DNA of 64,000 nt from Pedobacter sp. MC2016-14 (GTDB taxonomy: Bacteria > Bacteroidota > Bacteroidia > Sphingobacteriales > Sphingobacteriaceae), in contig NZ_JAJMPA010000001.1 in the NCBI RefSeq assembly GCF_020991475.1, positions 868,001 to 932,000 on the forward strand, written 5' to 3'. The stretch's first letter is position 1. The number at the start of each line of letters is the position of its first letter. A program made the translations under genes and the position numbers. Below, one piece after another: positions 16,714 through 29,513 of this stretch. The notes beneath the pieces were generated by a model. The model ran no database searches and was not told the DNA's origin. It was given only the letters and a program-made list of their open reading frames with translations.

Positions 16714-19065
16714 TTAAGGCTTTATTTCTTCCGGCTGATCATCAGGTCTTGCGCCCCAATTCAGGTTTGGCTCATCTTGTAAAAAGATTTCTATCCTGCC
16801 GCCCTTCATCAGTTTTTCGTAAGTAAGGTAGTTTTTCTCGTATACTTTACCATTCCATTTTACAGCATAAATATAACCTGAGCTTTTACTTTTTTTACGG
16901 GTTAGCAGCTTCAATGTTTTGGCTCCCGGTAAAGCAATGGTGGTGCTTTTAAATAAGGGTGCGGTAAGGATATAATTGTTAGATACCGGATCCAGCGGAT
17001 AAAAACCCATCGCGGCAAATACATACCAGGCCGACATTTGCCCTGCATCGTCATTACCGCTTAAACCACCGGGGCCGTCGCTATACTCATCGGCCAGGAT
17101 CTCTTTTACCCTAAGCTGGGTTTTCCAGGCTGCTGCGGTATAATTGTACATAAATGGAATTTGGTGGCCGGGTTCATTTCCGTGCCAGTATTCTCCGCCA
17201 TTAAACAAGGTATCCAGGGCAGCTTCCAATGCCTTTCTTCCACCCATTAAATTAGCCAGTCCCTGCACGTCCTGTGGCACGTAAAAGGTGTATTGCTGTG
17301 GAGTGCCTTCCGTGATGTAAGGCTCCTTTGTATGGCCTCTAAATGGCGCATACCAGGTTTTATCTATATAACGTCCGCGCATCATGTTTACGGCAGGGTC
17401 AAATACATTTCTGTAATTCTGGCCCCGTTTCCATAAAGTTTCATAATCAGCGGTCTTGCCAAGCCCTTTGGCAACCACGGCAAGGGCGTAGTCGTTATAC
17501 GCATATTCAAGTGTTCTGCTTACCTGCTCTTTTTTATGGAAGGCTTCAGGAACGCTGTCTTCCATGGGGATGTAGCCATATTTTAAATAGCTGTCCAGCG
17601 CCCTTCTTCCCTTCCCGTTAACATAATCTTCTTTGCCCGGCATATCAAAGGCATTTTGGCGCATCAGCTGATAGGCCGAATTGATGTCGTAACCACGGAT
17701 ACCCTTGGTATAGGCCGAGGCAATAAACGAGGTGCCGTGATCGCCCACCATAGCAGCAGTATAGCTGTTCCAGCAGGGAAAAATTGGCAGCCATCCTCCT
17801 TGTTCTCCTTTAATGACCATAGATTGCACCGCATCGCTGATTAAACCAGGACGCAAGAGCTCAAATAAAGGGAGTTGTGCCCTGTAAATGTCCCACATGG
17901 AAAAATCATCGTAATAATTGCCTTTGGCCAGCTTTTTCAGCTGATAATTTCCTGAAAACCGGGGATAGGTGCCATCCGCATCATTAAATAAGCGCGGATG
18001 CTGCATAGTATGGTACAGGGCCGTGTAAAAAATCCGTTTGTCTTTTACAACGTCGGTTTCTACTTTTACCTGGCTCAATGCTTTTTGCCATACCTGTTTG
18101 TTCCTGGCGGTTAATGCAGCAAAATCCCAGTCCTTTATTTCAGCTTCCAGGTTCCTTTTGGCGCCTTCAAGGCTACTAAACGAGGTGCCAATCCTAATGC
18201 AGACCACAGCCCCTTTGTTTAGCTTAAAGCCAAGGTAAGCACCAATGTCTTTTCTGTTTTCAATCAGGCTTGCCCCAAAAACCTTGTCTTCGCTAAAGGT
18301 GCCGCCTGTAGCCGCCTGCTGTTCAAACTTGAGGTAAAAATAACCACTAAAGCCTGCAGGTTTACCCCAGCCCTGATAGATGCGGTGCGCAGGGTTATAT
18401 CCCCATACTTCTCCGGTTTTTGTATCCACCTGTATATACCCTTTATTCTGGTCGCTGTTGGGCATAATCAGCACATACAAACTGTCACTGCGCTGTGCTG
18501 TAAACTGCATCATTCCGGAGCGTAGCGTGGCGGTAAATTCTGCATCCAGCTCATAAGCCGGCAGTGTAACCTTGTAATAATTGGGCGCAGTGGTTTCCTG
18601 CTGATGCGAAAACGGAGTGCCGTAGCCCGCAGGTGTAGTTTTCAATTTGCCCATCATAGGCATAATGGTAAAACTTCCATAATCCTGCGTACAGGAGCCA
18701 CTTAACCAATGCGTGGCCCTAAAGCCAGTAAGCACATTATCCTTATAAAAATAGGGGGGCTGGCATTTCGTTTCCGACTGCCGGGTTTGTGGTGTAAACT
18801 GTGTCATCCCAAAAGGTAAGCCCACAGCAGGAATGGTGTTGGCGTTTAGCTCCGTTCCGTCACCATGTTTTAGAGAGGCGGCCGTTGTGCTTGCAGCAGT
18901 ACCTGCCAGTGGCTGTACATAGCCCACTACATCCTGCGCCTTTAAAGAAACAAGACCCGGTACAAATACCGGGCTTGTTAAACAAATCAAAAAAAACAGG
19001 AAAATCCTTTGGGTAGCAGCAGAAAATAAAGCCAGCATGAAGCGTTTATGTAAGCTGTTTTTCAT
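16714..19065 (-). CDS. GH92 family alpha-mannosidase-like glycosidase
   Basis: The 783-residue protein has a long signal peptide (about 1-44, ending LKAQ) and the two-domain structure of GH92: an N-terminal beta-sandwich with the opening GYVQPLAGT near 50 and the FRATHWLSGSC segment near 115, and an (alpha/alpha)6 domain. Catalytic motifs are present: WHGNEPGHQ near 629 and NDDAGQMSAWYVFAAMG near 670, holding the acid glutamate and base aspartates known for the family. GH92 enzymes are calcium-dependent exo-alpha-mannosidases acting on N-glycans or mannans. It is the last gene of the utilisation locus, 31 bp after the GH2 gene. Confidence 0.92.
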   Translation of the reverse strand: MKNSLHKRFMLALFSAATQRIFLFFLICLTSPVFVPGLVSLKAQDVVGYVQPLAGTAASTTAASLKHGDGTELNANTIPAVGLPFGMTQFTPQTRQSETKCQPPYFYKDNVLTGFRATHWLSGSCTQDYGSFTIMPMMGKLKTTPAGYGTPFSHQQETTAPNYYKVTLPAYELDAEFTATLRSGMMQFTAQRSDSLYVLIMPNSDQNKGYIQVDTKTGEVWGYNPAHRIYQGWGKPAGFSGYFYLKFEQQAATGGTFSEDKVFGASLIENRKDIGAYLGFKLNKGAVVCIRIGTSFSSLEGAKRNLEAEIKDWDFAALTARNKQVWQKALSQVKVETDVVKDKRIFYTALYHTMQHPRLFNDADGTYPRFSGNYQLKKLAKGNYYDDFSMWDIYRAQLPLFELLRPGLISDAVQSMVIKGEQGGWLPIFPCWNSYTAAMVGDHGTSFIASAYTKGIRGYDINSAYQLMRQNAFDMPGKEDYVNGKGRRALDSYLKYGYIPMEDSVPEAFHKKEQVSRTLEYAYNDYALAVVAKGLGKTADYETLWKRGQNYRNVFDPAVNMMRGRYIDKTWYAPFRGHTKEPYITEGTPQQYTFYVPQDVQGLANLMGGRKALEAALDTLFNGGEYWHGNEPGHQIPFMYNYTAAAWKTQLRVKEILADEYSDGPGGLSGNDDAGQMSAWYVFAAMGFYPLDPVSNNYILTAPLFKSTTIALPGAKTLKLLTRKKSKSSGYIYAVKWNGKVYEKNYLTYEKLMKGGRIEIFLQDEPNLNWGARPDDQPEEIKP

Positions 19066-19096
19066 CCTTATATAGTTTATTGTTCAATTGTGATTA

Positions 19097-22276
<3,180 letters not shown>

Positions 22277-22289
22277 TGGGGTGTAAGAA

Positions 22290-22334
22290 ATATAAAAACC
22301 TATCCTGTTAATTTGTAATGTAACAGGATAGGTT
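22290..22334 (-). terminator. Terminator after susD
   Basis: A perfect 14-bp stem (22297-22310 with 22321-22334) around a 10-nt loop, followed on the minus strand by a T-rich TTTTTATA. It lies 10 bp after the susD stop. It probably gives the susCD message a defined end and lowers read-through into the glycosidase genes. Confidence 0.8.
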
Positions 22335-22343
22335 AAATCGTAA

Positions 22344-23777
22344 TTAATATCCTGGATTTGGTGTTAATCTAGTATTTAAGGTCAGCTCCCTTCTTGGAAT
22401 TGGATACAAGGCCATTGTAGAAACTACATTGGCAATACTGCCGCTTGGTGGCGTATACGTATTTCTATAGGCCGTCATTACCTGCACAAAAGTACCCCAT
22501 CTTATCAAATCAAACCATCTCTCGCCTTCAAAGCAGAGTTCAACACGTCTTTCGTTTCGGATTGCGGTACGGGCAGGCCCTTGTAGCAGCCCAAGTCTAG
22601 GAAGTAAACCAGCACGCGCACGCACTAAATTCAACTGCGTAAGTGCCTCAGTCGTTTTGCCATTTTCGTTCAATACCTCTGCATACATCAACAGTACATC
22701 TCCATAACGCAGTACCGGCCAGTCGTTATCTCCTTCATTGCCTGCCGCAACAGTAGCATAGGTAAACTTTTTAGCGTAGTAATAAGTAAACGTACCAGAG
22801 GTAAATACGCCAATGGCAGTATTTAAGCGCAAATCTCCTGCTTCAAAAGCATTATATAAATCTGGTGTGCCAATGTTGTTACTGCCACCGCTTACATTGA
22901 TGATTGTTGTGCCCGAAGTTTGCGGTACAAAACCACTGGCAAAAGTATTTCCTTCACCAAAACCACCCCCTAAGTACTGTACAGAAAAGATTATTTCACG
23001 GTTATTGTCTTTTCCTTGTCCAAAGGCTTGGTCGTAAGGCAATAGGGTACCAGCTGTAGAAGCTACCGCTGCCAGTGTGCTTTCGGCCAGGCCAAGTTTA
23101 TTTTCATACATGTACACTTTGCCCAATAGTGCATTGGCGGCAATGCTGGTTGCCCGCCCAATATCGTTTCCGGTGTAAGATGGAGGTAAAACCAAAGCGG
23201 CTTCTGTAAGGTCTTTTTCTATTTGTGCATATACATCGGCAGCAGGCGTTCTAAGGTAGGTATAGGCTTGCTCTTCAGAAGTCAATTCAGTAAGTATAAG
23301 CGGTACACCACCAAACATCCGCACCAGATTAAAATAAGACAAGGCGCGCAAAAACTTAGCCTGTCCAGTATAACTGTTGCGGGCAGCTTGTGTCATAGGC
23401 GGTGTATTTACATGTCCCAAAACAATATTGGCATAGGCTATAGTGGCATAATACCTGCTCCATGCATCCTGTATCTTCGTTGATGTCGAATTCCAGTTTA
23501 GTTTGTCCATCTCTCCATAGTTCACCTCACTCTCGCTAAAAGATTGTGTATTGTCTGAAGGGACTTCACCAAAGCCGTAAAACTCATTGTAGGTTGGCCT
23601 TAAGCTACTGTAGGTTCCGTTTAACGCTGTTCTGATGTCAATTTCAGTGTTGTAATAACTGGTTACCGGAACAATTCCTTTTGGGGTTAAATCTGTGAAT
23701 GATTTTTTGCATGCTGGTAGTACCAGTGCAACGGCAGCTACAGTTAGGCCGTTTATGATTAATTTTTTAATATTCAT
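22344..23777 (-). CDS. RagB/SusD family glycan-binding outer-membrane lipoprotein
   Basis: SusD-like proteins are surface lipoproteins that close like a lid on the SusC channel and bind the glycan. The 477 residues start with a lipoprotein signal, lipobox LPAC near residue 24. The start at 23777 is preferred to one ten codons upstream because it gives a standard signal (MNIKKLIIN). SusD hallmarks follow: YYNTEIDIRTALNG, helical TPR-like repeats with RALSYFNLVRMFGGVPLIL, VLRYGDVLLMYAEVLNE, and the C-terminal RNERRVELCFEGERWFDLIRWG. It begins 19 bp after the susC stop. Confidence 0.95.
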   Translation of the reverse strand: MNIKKLIINGLTVAAVALVLPACKKSFTDLTPKGIVPVTSYYNTEIDIRTALNGTYSSLRPTYNEFYGFGEVPSDNTQSFSESEVNYGEMDKLNWNSTSTKIQDAWSRYYATIAYANIVLGHVNTPPMTQAARNSYTGQAKFLRALSYFNLVRMFGGVPLILTELTSEEQAYTYLRTPAADVYAQIEKDLTEAALVLPPSYTGNDIGRATSIAANALLGKVYMYENKLGLAESTLAAVASTAGTLLPYDQAFGQGKDNNREIIFSVQYLGGGFGEGNTFASGFVPQTSGTTIINVSGGSNNIGTPDLYNAFEAGDLRLNTAIGVFTSGTFTYYYAKKFTYATVAAGNEGDNDWPVLRYGDVLLMYAEVLNENGKTTEALTQLNLVRARAGLLPRLGLLQGPARTAIRNERRVELCFEGERWFDLIRWGTFVQVMTAYRNTYTPPSGSIANVVSTMALYPIPRRELTLNTRLTPNPGY

Positions 23778-23796
23778 CTTCGTTATATTAAAGCTG

Positions 23797-26700
23797 TTAA
23801 AATCCAAAATTTACACCTACTATAATTGTGCGTGCTGCAGGGTATGAGCCCTGGTCTACGCCCGGAGTAATGGGGTTGCTGCCACTTACGTTCGCTTCCG
23901 GGTTATAGCCGCTATATTTTGTAATTAAGAAAGGATTTTGTGCAGTTAAATACACCCTTGCAGATTTTATAGCAATCTTTTTAAGCACATCATCATTTAA
24001 ACGATACCCAAGGGTAATGTTTCTTACCCTCAAATACGAACCATTTTCAACATCTTTCTGCACCAAAGCATTACCAGGGTTAACGCTGCTTCCTGAATTT
24101 GGAATTGGATAATCTACATCACGGTTAGGCTGTGCAGGATCAAAGTAATTATTGAAATACTTATAAATGGTATTTTGGTTATTGTTTCCGGAAATGAGCT
24201 GTCTGTAATTACCATTAATGATATTTACACCCTGAACACCCTGCATCAACACATTCAGATCAAAGTTTTTATACTGTAAAGAGTTGGTCAATCCATAAGT
24301 AAAATCAGGTAGTCCTTTTCCAATTACAGTAATATCATTGATGTCTATTTTACCATCACCATTTTGATCTTTTACCTTCCAGTCGCCCACTTTATTTCCA
24401 GCGGTTGTTTGTGGATTTGAAGCTAAGTCTGCGGCGTTTTTAAATACACCATCTACCGTGTATCCGTACATTAAGCCCAGCGGGTCGCCAACTTTAACCT
24501 GATAAACGTTGTTCCATCCGTTAATGGCGGCAACAGCAGGTAAAGAAGATGGGCCACCCAAATCCGTTACTTTGGTTTTGTAGGTAGAAAGGTTGGCATT
24601 CATGGTCCAGCGTACCTCACCAACATTAAAAGTGGTGGTAGCGGTAAATTCAAAACCTTTATTTTGCAAAGTACCCAGGTTGGCCTGATAGGTAGTGGCA
24701 TAACCTACCACAAGCGGAAGTGCTTTATTCAGTAACATTCCTTTAGAGGTACGGGCAAAATAATCGGCCGTTAAAACCAGTGCATTGTTAAAAAATCCCA
24801 GATCAGTCCCCACGCTGATCTGGTCATTTTTTTCCCAGGTTAAATCTGGGTTTGCAAAACCGGTTTGTTGAGAACCGAAAATCCTTGTGCTTCCTGAAGC
24901 ATAGTTTTTATTGAGGTTGATGGAGTTTAAATAGGTAAAGCTTCCAATATTTGCATTACCCGTCCTGCCATATCCACCTCGTAGTTTAAACTCATTTATT
25001 TTTACCTTTTCCAATAAGGGCTTAATAAACTCCTCTTCCGTTAAACGCCATCCCATAGAAAAGGAAGGAAATATTGCGGTACGGTTATTTGGTCCAAACC
25101 GTGATGAAGCATCCTGACGTACGGCAGCGGTAAACAGGTATTTTTTGTCGTAGTCATACGTTAAGCGGCCTGCGTAACTTACAAAGGTATTGGCATCAAA
25201 CAATTCTGTCCCTACCGTATTTGGTGAGGCCAGCGGACTTTGAATTGCTGTAGTGATGAATGTTCCCGGGATACCCGCAGTATAGTTGATTTGCGAATCG
25301 TACTTTTGTGCAGAGAATAAACCCAATAAGTTAAAGTGGTGTTTACCTACCATTTTATCATAAGTAGCTGTATTTTCCCAAACCCAGTCAAAGCTATTTC
25401 TAACATTGTCTGATGCAAATATTGCGGCCAGCTGAGGGTTTGAATAAGATGCCGTAGGCGCCTGGCTAGCGGCCATTGTAGCCGGGATAAAACCATGGAC
25501 CTGCTCGTTTTCAAGTGTAGCACCGATGTACGTTTTCAATTTCAGGTTTGGAATAACAGTATATTCCAAAAACGCATTGCTTAATGTACGGAATGCCCTT
25601 GAGCGGTTTATTGACTGACTTACAATTCCAACAGGGTTAAAAAAGTTAGTGGCAAAGAATACCGAGGTTGGTGACAGGTTAAATCCTAAGGCCCTGTCAT
25701 AAGGTTGTGCAAAATCACCATTTTCACGATATACCGGAACAATTGGCTGAAAAGTAAGGGTCTGGTTTAAAGGGCTTGGTAAAGAAAGATCTGCAATTAA
25801 ACCGGGTACACCTGTAATTAAATCTGCTGCATTGGCTCCTGCACCACTTGCCTGTCCAGATGAAGGTTGTCTGTGTTGTTCTGAAAAGGAAGGCGAAATA
25901 GAGAAACCTAATTTCAGGTTCTTGGCCAGGTCTGCATCAAGGTTTACTCTTGCAGTATAACGGCTGTAATCTGTACCAATGACCACACCTTGTTGTTTGA
26001 ATATGCCTGCAGAGGTATTGAACCTTATTTTTTCGCTACCACCAGAAGCATTGATTTCAAAGTTATGCAATGGCGCAGTTCTAAAAATTTCCTGCTGCCA
26101 GTTTACATCAGGTAATGCAGAAGTGTTCCCATCCAATATAGAAGGATAAACCAGGTTCCGGATGCGGCTGATGTCTTTTACCAGCGTAATAAAATCGTCT
26201 TTTTTGAGGACATCATAAAAACGGTTCACTTCCTGGATCCCTGTATAGGCAGACACAGAAAAACCGGTTTTCCCGGACTTGCCTCTCTTTGTGGTTACCA
26301 ATACAACCCCATTGGCTGCCCTGGAGCCATAAATGGCGGCAGATGCGGCATCTTTTAGTACTTCGATGGACTCTATATCATTCGGGTTAATTAAGGTAAA
26401 GTTAGCGGCTGCTTGAAGTGGATAACCATCTACTACATATAACGGATCATTGGAAGAGCTCAATGAGCTAACCCCGCGGACCCTGATGGTAGGCGCAGCA
26501 CCTGGTTTTGCACCCTGATCAGATTGTACCTGCACACCGGCAGCTAAACCCGCAAGGGCTTCGCCCGCAGTACTTACGGGCTGGTTGGCAATGTTTTTTC
26601 CTTCTACACGGGTAATGGCTGCGGTAACCGTAGCCCTTGATTGGCGGCCGTAACCAACTACCACCAAATCGCTCAAAGTTTGACTTTGTTCTGCAAGTGT

Positions 26701-27318
26701 AACGGTAATGTTGGTTTTGCTGCCCACGGTAACTTCCTGTGTTACGTAGCCCACAAAGGTAAATACCAGTACAGCGCTTTCATCCGGAACCCTCAGCGTA
26801 AAAGCACCATTAGTATCAGACATTGCACCTGCAGTACTGCCCTTTACCTTAACGCTTACTCCTGGAATGGGCTGACCTTTGGCATCCAATACCTTTCCTG
26901 TAATGTTAATGGCCTGTGGCGCGGGCGCAACAGTTACCAGGCGTGTTTTTTGCTTAATGAGTACGGTATTGTCGCTGCCAAACAATATTTCTATAGGCTG
27001 GTTGGTAAAACATTGCTCCAATACTTTACCTAAAGCCATCTTATTAACTTTTAAGGTAATGGTGCTGTTTGTTTTAATGACGTCTGCATCGCAGATAAAG
27101 TTGTAGCCCGTTTGTTTGGTAATCTGGTTGAGTACTTCTTTAACAGGTGCGTTTTTAACATTAATGCTTACCTGCTGCCCATAACTGGAAGCATGTACCT
27201 GTAAAAGGTTAAGCATCAATAGCAGCATAGTGAGTTTCATTATGAGAATGAATTTTGGTGCGGTACCACGGGATGTTCCAGGAATTCCGCACTTAAGTGC
27301 AGTAAAAATTTTATACAT
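23797..27318 (-). CDS. SusC/RagA TonB-linked outer-membrane transporter with STN signalling domain
   Basis: The 1173-residue transporter has, in order, a signal sequence (about 25-48), a secretin/TonB N-terminal (STN) domain (about 50-115, QQVSINVKNAPVKEVLNQI), a carboxypeptidase-regulatory-like beta-sandwich (about 138-215, ITGKVLDAKGQPIPGVSV), a TonB plug (about 225-345, with RVRGVSSLSSSNDPLYVVDG) and a 22-strand barrel ending in NFGF. SusC proteins import oligosaccharides using TonB energy. The STN domain, absent from many SusC proteins, contacts an anti-sigma factor, which fits the FecR gene next to it. It forms an operon with the SusD gene. Confidence 0.96.
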   Translation of the reverse strand: MYKIFTALKCGIPGTSRGTAPKFILIMKLTMLLLMLNLLQVHASSYGQQVSINVKNAPVKEVLNQITKQTGYNFICDADVIKTNSTITLKVNKMALGKVLEQCFTNQPIEILFGSDNTVLIKQKTRLVTVAPAPQAINITGKVLDAKGQPIPGVSVKVKGSTAGAMSDTNGAFTLRVPDESAVLVFTFVGYVTQEVTVGSKTNITVTLAEQSQTLSDLVVVGYGRQSRATVTAAITRVEGKNIANQPVSTAGEALAGLAAGVQVQSDQGAKPGAAPTIRVRGVSSLSSSNDPLYVVDGYPLQAAANFTLINPNDIESIEVLKDAASAAIYGSRAANGVVLVTTKRGKSGKTGFSVSAYTGIQEVNRFYDVLKKDDFITLVKDISRIRNLVYPSILDGNTSALPDVNWQQEIFRTAPLHNFEINASGGSEKIRFNTSAGIFKQQGVVIGTDYSRYTARVNLDADLAKNLKLGFSISPSFSEQHRQPSSGQASGAGANAADLITGVPGLIADLSLPSPLNQTLTFQPIVPVYRENGDFAQPYDRALGFNLSPTSVFFATNFFNPVGIVSQSINRSRAFRTLSNAFLEYTVIPNLKLKTYIGATLENEQVHGFIPATMAASQAPTASYSNPQLAAIFASDNVRNSFDWVWENTATYDKMVGKHHFNLLGLFSAQKYDSQINYTAGIPGTFITTAIQSPLASPNTVGTELFDANTFVSYAGRLTYDYDKKYLFTAAVRQDASSRFGPNNRTAIFPSFSMGWRLTEEEFIKPLLEKVKINEFKLRGGYGRTGNANIGSFTYLNSINLNKNYASGSTRIFGSQQTGFANPDLTWEKNDQISVGTDLGFFNNALVLTADYFARTSKGMLLNKALPLVVGYATTYQANLGTLQNKGFEFTATTTFNVGEVRWTMNANLSTYKTKVTDLGGPSSLPAVAAINGWNNVYQVKVGDPLGLMYGYTVDGVFKNAADLASNPQTTAGNKVGDWKVKDQNGDGKIDINDITVIGKGLPDFTYGLTNSLQYKNFDLNVLMQGVQGVNIINGNYRQLISGNNNQNTIYKYFNNYFDPAQPNRDVDYPIPNSGSSVNPGNALVQKDVENGSYLRVRNITLGYRLNDDVLKKIAIKSARVYLTAQNPFLITKYSGYNPEANVSGSNPITPGVDQGSYPAARTIIVGVNFGF

Positions 27319-27325
27319 TTGGTTA

Positions 27326-27422
27326 GATTAAAAATTATTAATTGTGTCAATTGGTTTTTTGATCCATAAGGCCTACAGGCCTTTATTGCCGGGGGTGGTC
27401 TCAAGCACTCCCGGTTTTTTTT
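27326..27422 (+). ncRNA. Candidate small RNA opposite the susC leader, ending in a strong terminator
   Basis: On the plus strand a near-perfect terminator hairpin (CCGGGGGTG 27389-27397 with CACTCCCGG 27406-27414, one wobble) is followed by eight T residues. No plus-strand gene precedes it, and the minus-strand reading has no T run, so it does not serve fecR. TACATTTG at 27314-27321 with TTA at 27293-27295, 18 bp apart, is a fair Bacteroidota promoter and would give an RNA of about 97 nt. A second small hairpin (AAGGCCT/AGGCCTT, 27368-27383) lies inside. Antisense RNAs at susC starts are known in Bacteroides. The -7 box overlaps the reverse of the susC start codon and could be chance. Confidence 0.35.
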
Positions 27423-27436
27423 GGATCTCCTGTGTG

Positions 27437-28684
27437 CTACTTTCTGCTTACAGTGATCCTCCTTCCTTCAACCTGGAAATCTACTTTTTCCATCAATTCT
27501 ATATTTTTAAGTAAGTTGTCCAGGCTTTTTGATCTGGAGTAGTTCCCCAGAAAGTTAATGCCTTCCATGTTTCCTTTAAAGATGACCTCTACATCGTACC
27601 ATCTGGAAATTTTTCTCATTACAGCCGTAATGTTTTCGTTGTTAAACACAAACAAACCGTTTTTCCAGGCCATTACTTCATCCAGGTCTACCGGATTTAC
27701 TTTTACGGTATTTGATTTTAATACCGCCTGCTGACCGGGTATTAAAGTTTGTTTAACCAATGGTGCAGTCTCTGTCTTTTTACCTTTTCCTTGCATTGCA
27801 AGGGCTGCAATACGAACTGATCCTTCCAGTAAAGTGGTTTTACTTTCTGCCTCATCTGCATAAGAATTGATGTTAAAGTGTGTACCCAATACTTCAACCT
27901 GTTCTTTTTTGGTCACTACAATGAATGGTAAGCGTTTTCCTTTTTCTTTACCGTCTTTTATTTGAACCTTAGCAACCTCAAAATACGCTTCACCTTCCAA
28001 AAACACCTTTCTTTCGTTCCCTGTAAAGGCAGTAGGGTAGCTTAATGAAGAAGCAGAATTGAGGTAAATATGGGTGCCGTCTGGCAAGGTGAGGTGGTAT
28101 TGACCGCCTTTAGGAATAGCAATGGTATTTACTTGGTTCTTTGCTGCCTGCTTTGTTGTTGCGGTACCAGCATAAATAAGCTGACCGTTTTTCAGCTTGC
28201 TGATGACAACGCCTTGCTGGTTTGATATTTCGCCACTTTTTGCATCGTCTAAAACTACACTTTTTCCATCTGCCAGGGTTAAGATGGCTTTATTGCTGCC
28301 AGGTAATATGTCGCTGGTTTTTGTTTGATGTACAGCAGAAGTGGTGCCTGGCTGAACTGGTTTTGGTCGGTTTGCCTGGTAAATTGCCAGTCCGGCAGCT
28401 AGCGTAATGAAAATTGCTGCAGCAGCACGAAGCCAGTTTTTTAACTTGGGCTTGCGGCGGATGTATTGGCTGATGATGCGGTTGTAAATTTGATCTGCTT
28501 TATTTTCAGAAAGGTCTTTGAGGTGTTGTAGCGGCTGTGCTTTCCATGTGCCGTCCAGTAAGCTGATAAAAATAGCTTCATTTTCGGGATCACTCAATAA
28601 TACTTCTAACTCCCTTAATTCTTCTTCAGAACTGAGGTTATCAATGTATTGCTGATATAAGAAGATCAGTCTTGACGTTTTCAT
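27437..28684 (-). CDS. FecR family anti-sigma factor
   Basis: The 415-residue inner-membrane protein has an N-terminal cytoplasmic anti-sigma region (about 1-80), one membrane helix (about 84-102, WLRAAAAIFITLAAGLAIY), a periplasmic FecR domain (AIPKGGQYHLTLPDGTHIYLNSASSL near 190-215; GEAYFEV near 233) and the C-terminal DUF4974 domain (about 340-412, NENITAVMRKISRWYDVEV). It should hold the ECF sigma factor until the STN domain of SusC reports substrate. It is 106 bp downstream of the sigma gene and directly upstream of susC. Confidence 0.94.
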   Translation of the reverse strand: MKTSRLIFLYQQYIDNLSSEEELRELEVLLSDPENEAIFISLLDGTWKAQPLQHLKDLSENKADQIYNRIISQYIRRKPKLKNWLRAAAAIFITLAAGLAIYQANRPKPVQPGTTSAVHQTKTSDILPGSNKAILTLADGKSVVLDDAKSGEISNQQGVVISKLKNGQLIYAGTATTKQAAKNQVNTIAIPKGGQYHLTLPDGTHIYLNSASSLSYPTAFTGNERKVFLEGEAYFEVAKVQIKDGKEKGKRLPFIVVTKKEQVEVLGTHFNINSYADEAESKTTLLEGSVRIAALAMQGKGKKTETAPLVKQTLIPGQQAVLKSNTVKVNPVDLDEVMAWKNGLFVFNNENITAVMRKISRWYDVEVIFKGNMEGINFLGNYSRSKSLDNLLKNIELMEKVDFQVEGRRITVSRK

Positions 28685-28790
28685 GGTTTATACTGGTTAA
28701 ATAAAGGCTGCGGCTAAAATGCTGTTCCCCTTTTTTAATATAGACCCCCGGGAAAAAGGTTCGGAGTAGTCGGGATGAAAAAAAATGTAA

Positions 28791-29408
28791 TTATTTTTTT
28801 TCGCTGATGATTTGCATCAAGATGATGAACATGGAAACATCGGTATTGTTGATGACATAGTTGCGTAAAAACCTGAGCGCATGTTGCATGTGTGTTTTTA
28901 CGGTAAGCGGAGAAATGGAGAGCTTTTCTGCCACCTGGGCATATTGCAAACCTTCGTCCTTACAGAGGGTATACACCATTTTTTGCTGTGGTGGCAATAG
29001 GTTTATGGCTTCGGTAAGGATACGTTCGGTATCGTTAGAGATAATTCTGTCTTCCGTTTCATTGTGGTTCTCTGTCCAGGAATGGGAGAGCTCTTCATTT
29101 ACCCTTACCTCAAGTTTCATCCGCCGAAGCAGTTTAAAGGTAATGTGTTTGGTAAGGGTCCGTAAATAAAACTCAAGGCTTTCTATCTCCTCGGCACTTT
29201 CGTGCTGCCAGATTTTCATAAATACATCATGCAGTATTTCCTCTGCCTGGCTTTCTGATTTTACAACTTTTAAAGCGTAGCTGTAGACCCGCTTTCTATG
29301 GTAATCAAATACCATACGAAAGGCAACTTCATCACCTTTTGAGATTTTGCTTAAAAGCAATTTCTCATCATATGATGGGATGCGATCTGCTACCCTTAAT
29401 TTGTACAT
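28791..29408 (-). CDS. ECF RNA polymerase sigma factor of the utilisation locus
   Basis: This 205-residue sigma-70 family ECF protein has region 2 (DEVAFRMVFDYHRKRVYSYA near 26-45, then AEEILHDVFMKIWQ) and region 4 (LPPQQKMVYTLCKDEGLQY and the helix-turn-helix ISPLTVKTHMQHALRFLR near 160-180). It belongs to the Bacteroidota group linked to FecR and SusC. The likely role is to transcribe the susCD locus when the substrate is sensed. Its tail after residue 188 (VSMFIILMQIISEKK) is hydrophobic. Confidence 0.94.
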   Translation of the reverse strand: MYKLRVADRIPSYDEKLLLSKISKGDEVAFRMVFDYHRKRVYSYALKVVKSESQAEEILHDVFMKIWQHESAEEIESLEFYLRTLTKHITFKLLRRMKLEVRVNEELSHSWTENHNETEDRIISNDTERILTEAINLLPPQQKMVYTLCKDEGLQYAQVAEKLSISPLTVKTHMQHALRFLRNYVINNTDVSMFIILMQIISEKK

Positions 29409-29420
29409 CAGGTTAATATT

Positions 29421-29456
29421 GGTTAAATCTACTTGGTAAATATAGTAGATTTAACC
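29421..29456. promoter_or_regulatory. 13-bp perfect inverted repeat upstream of the ECF sigma gene
   Basis: GGTTAAATCTACT (29421-29433) and its exact complement (29444-29456) surround a 10-nt centre, 12 bp before the sigma gene start. It lacks a T run on the minus strand, so it is a poor classical terminator for ppc. It could be an operator or a leader hairpin of the sigma gene. Confidence 0.45.
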
Positions 29457-29513
29457 AAAAACTATTTATGGACAGCATAAAATTTGCATTCTGATGCTGC
29501 GTAACAAAGTACC

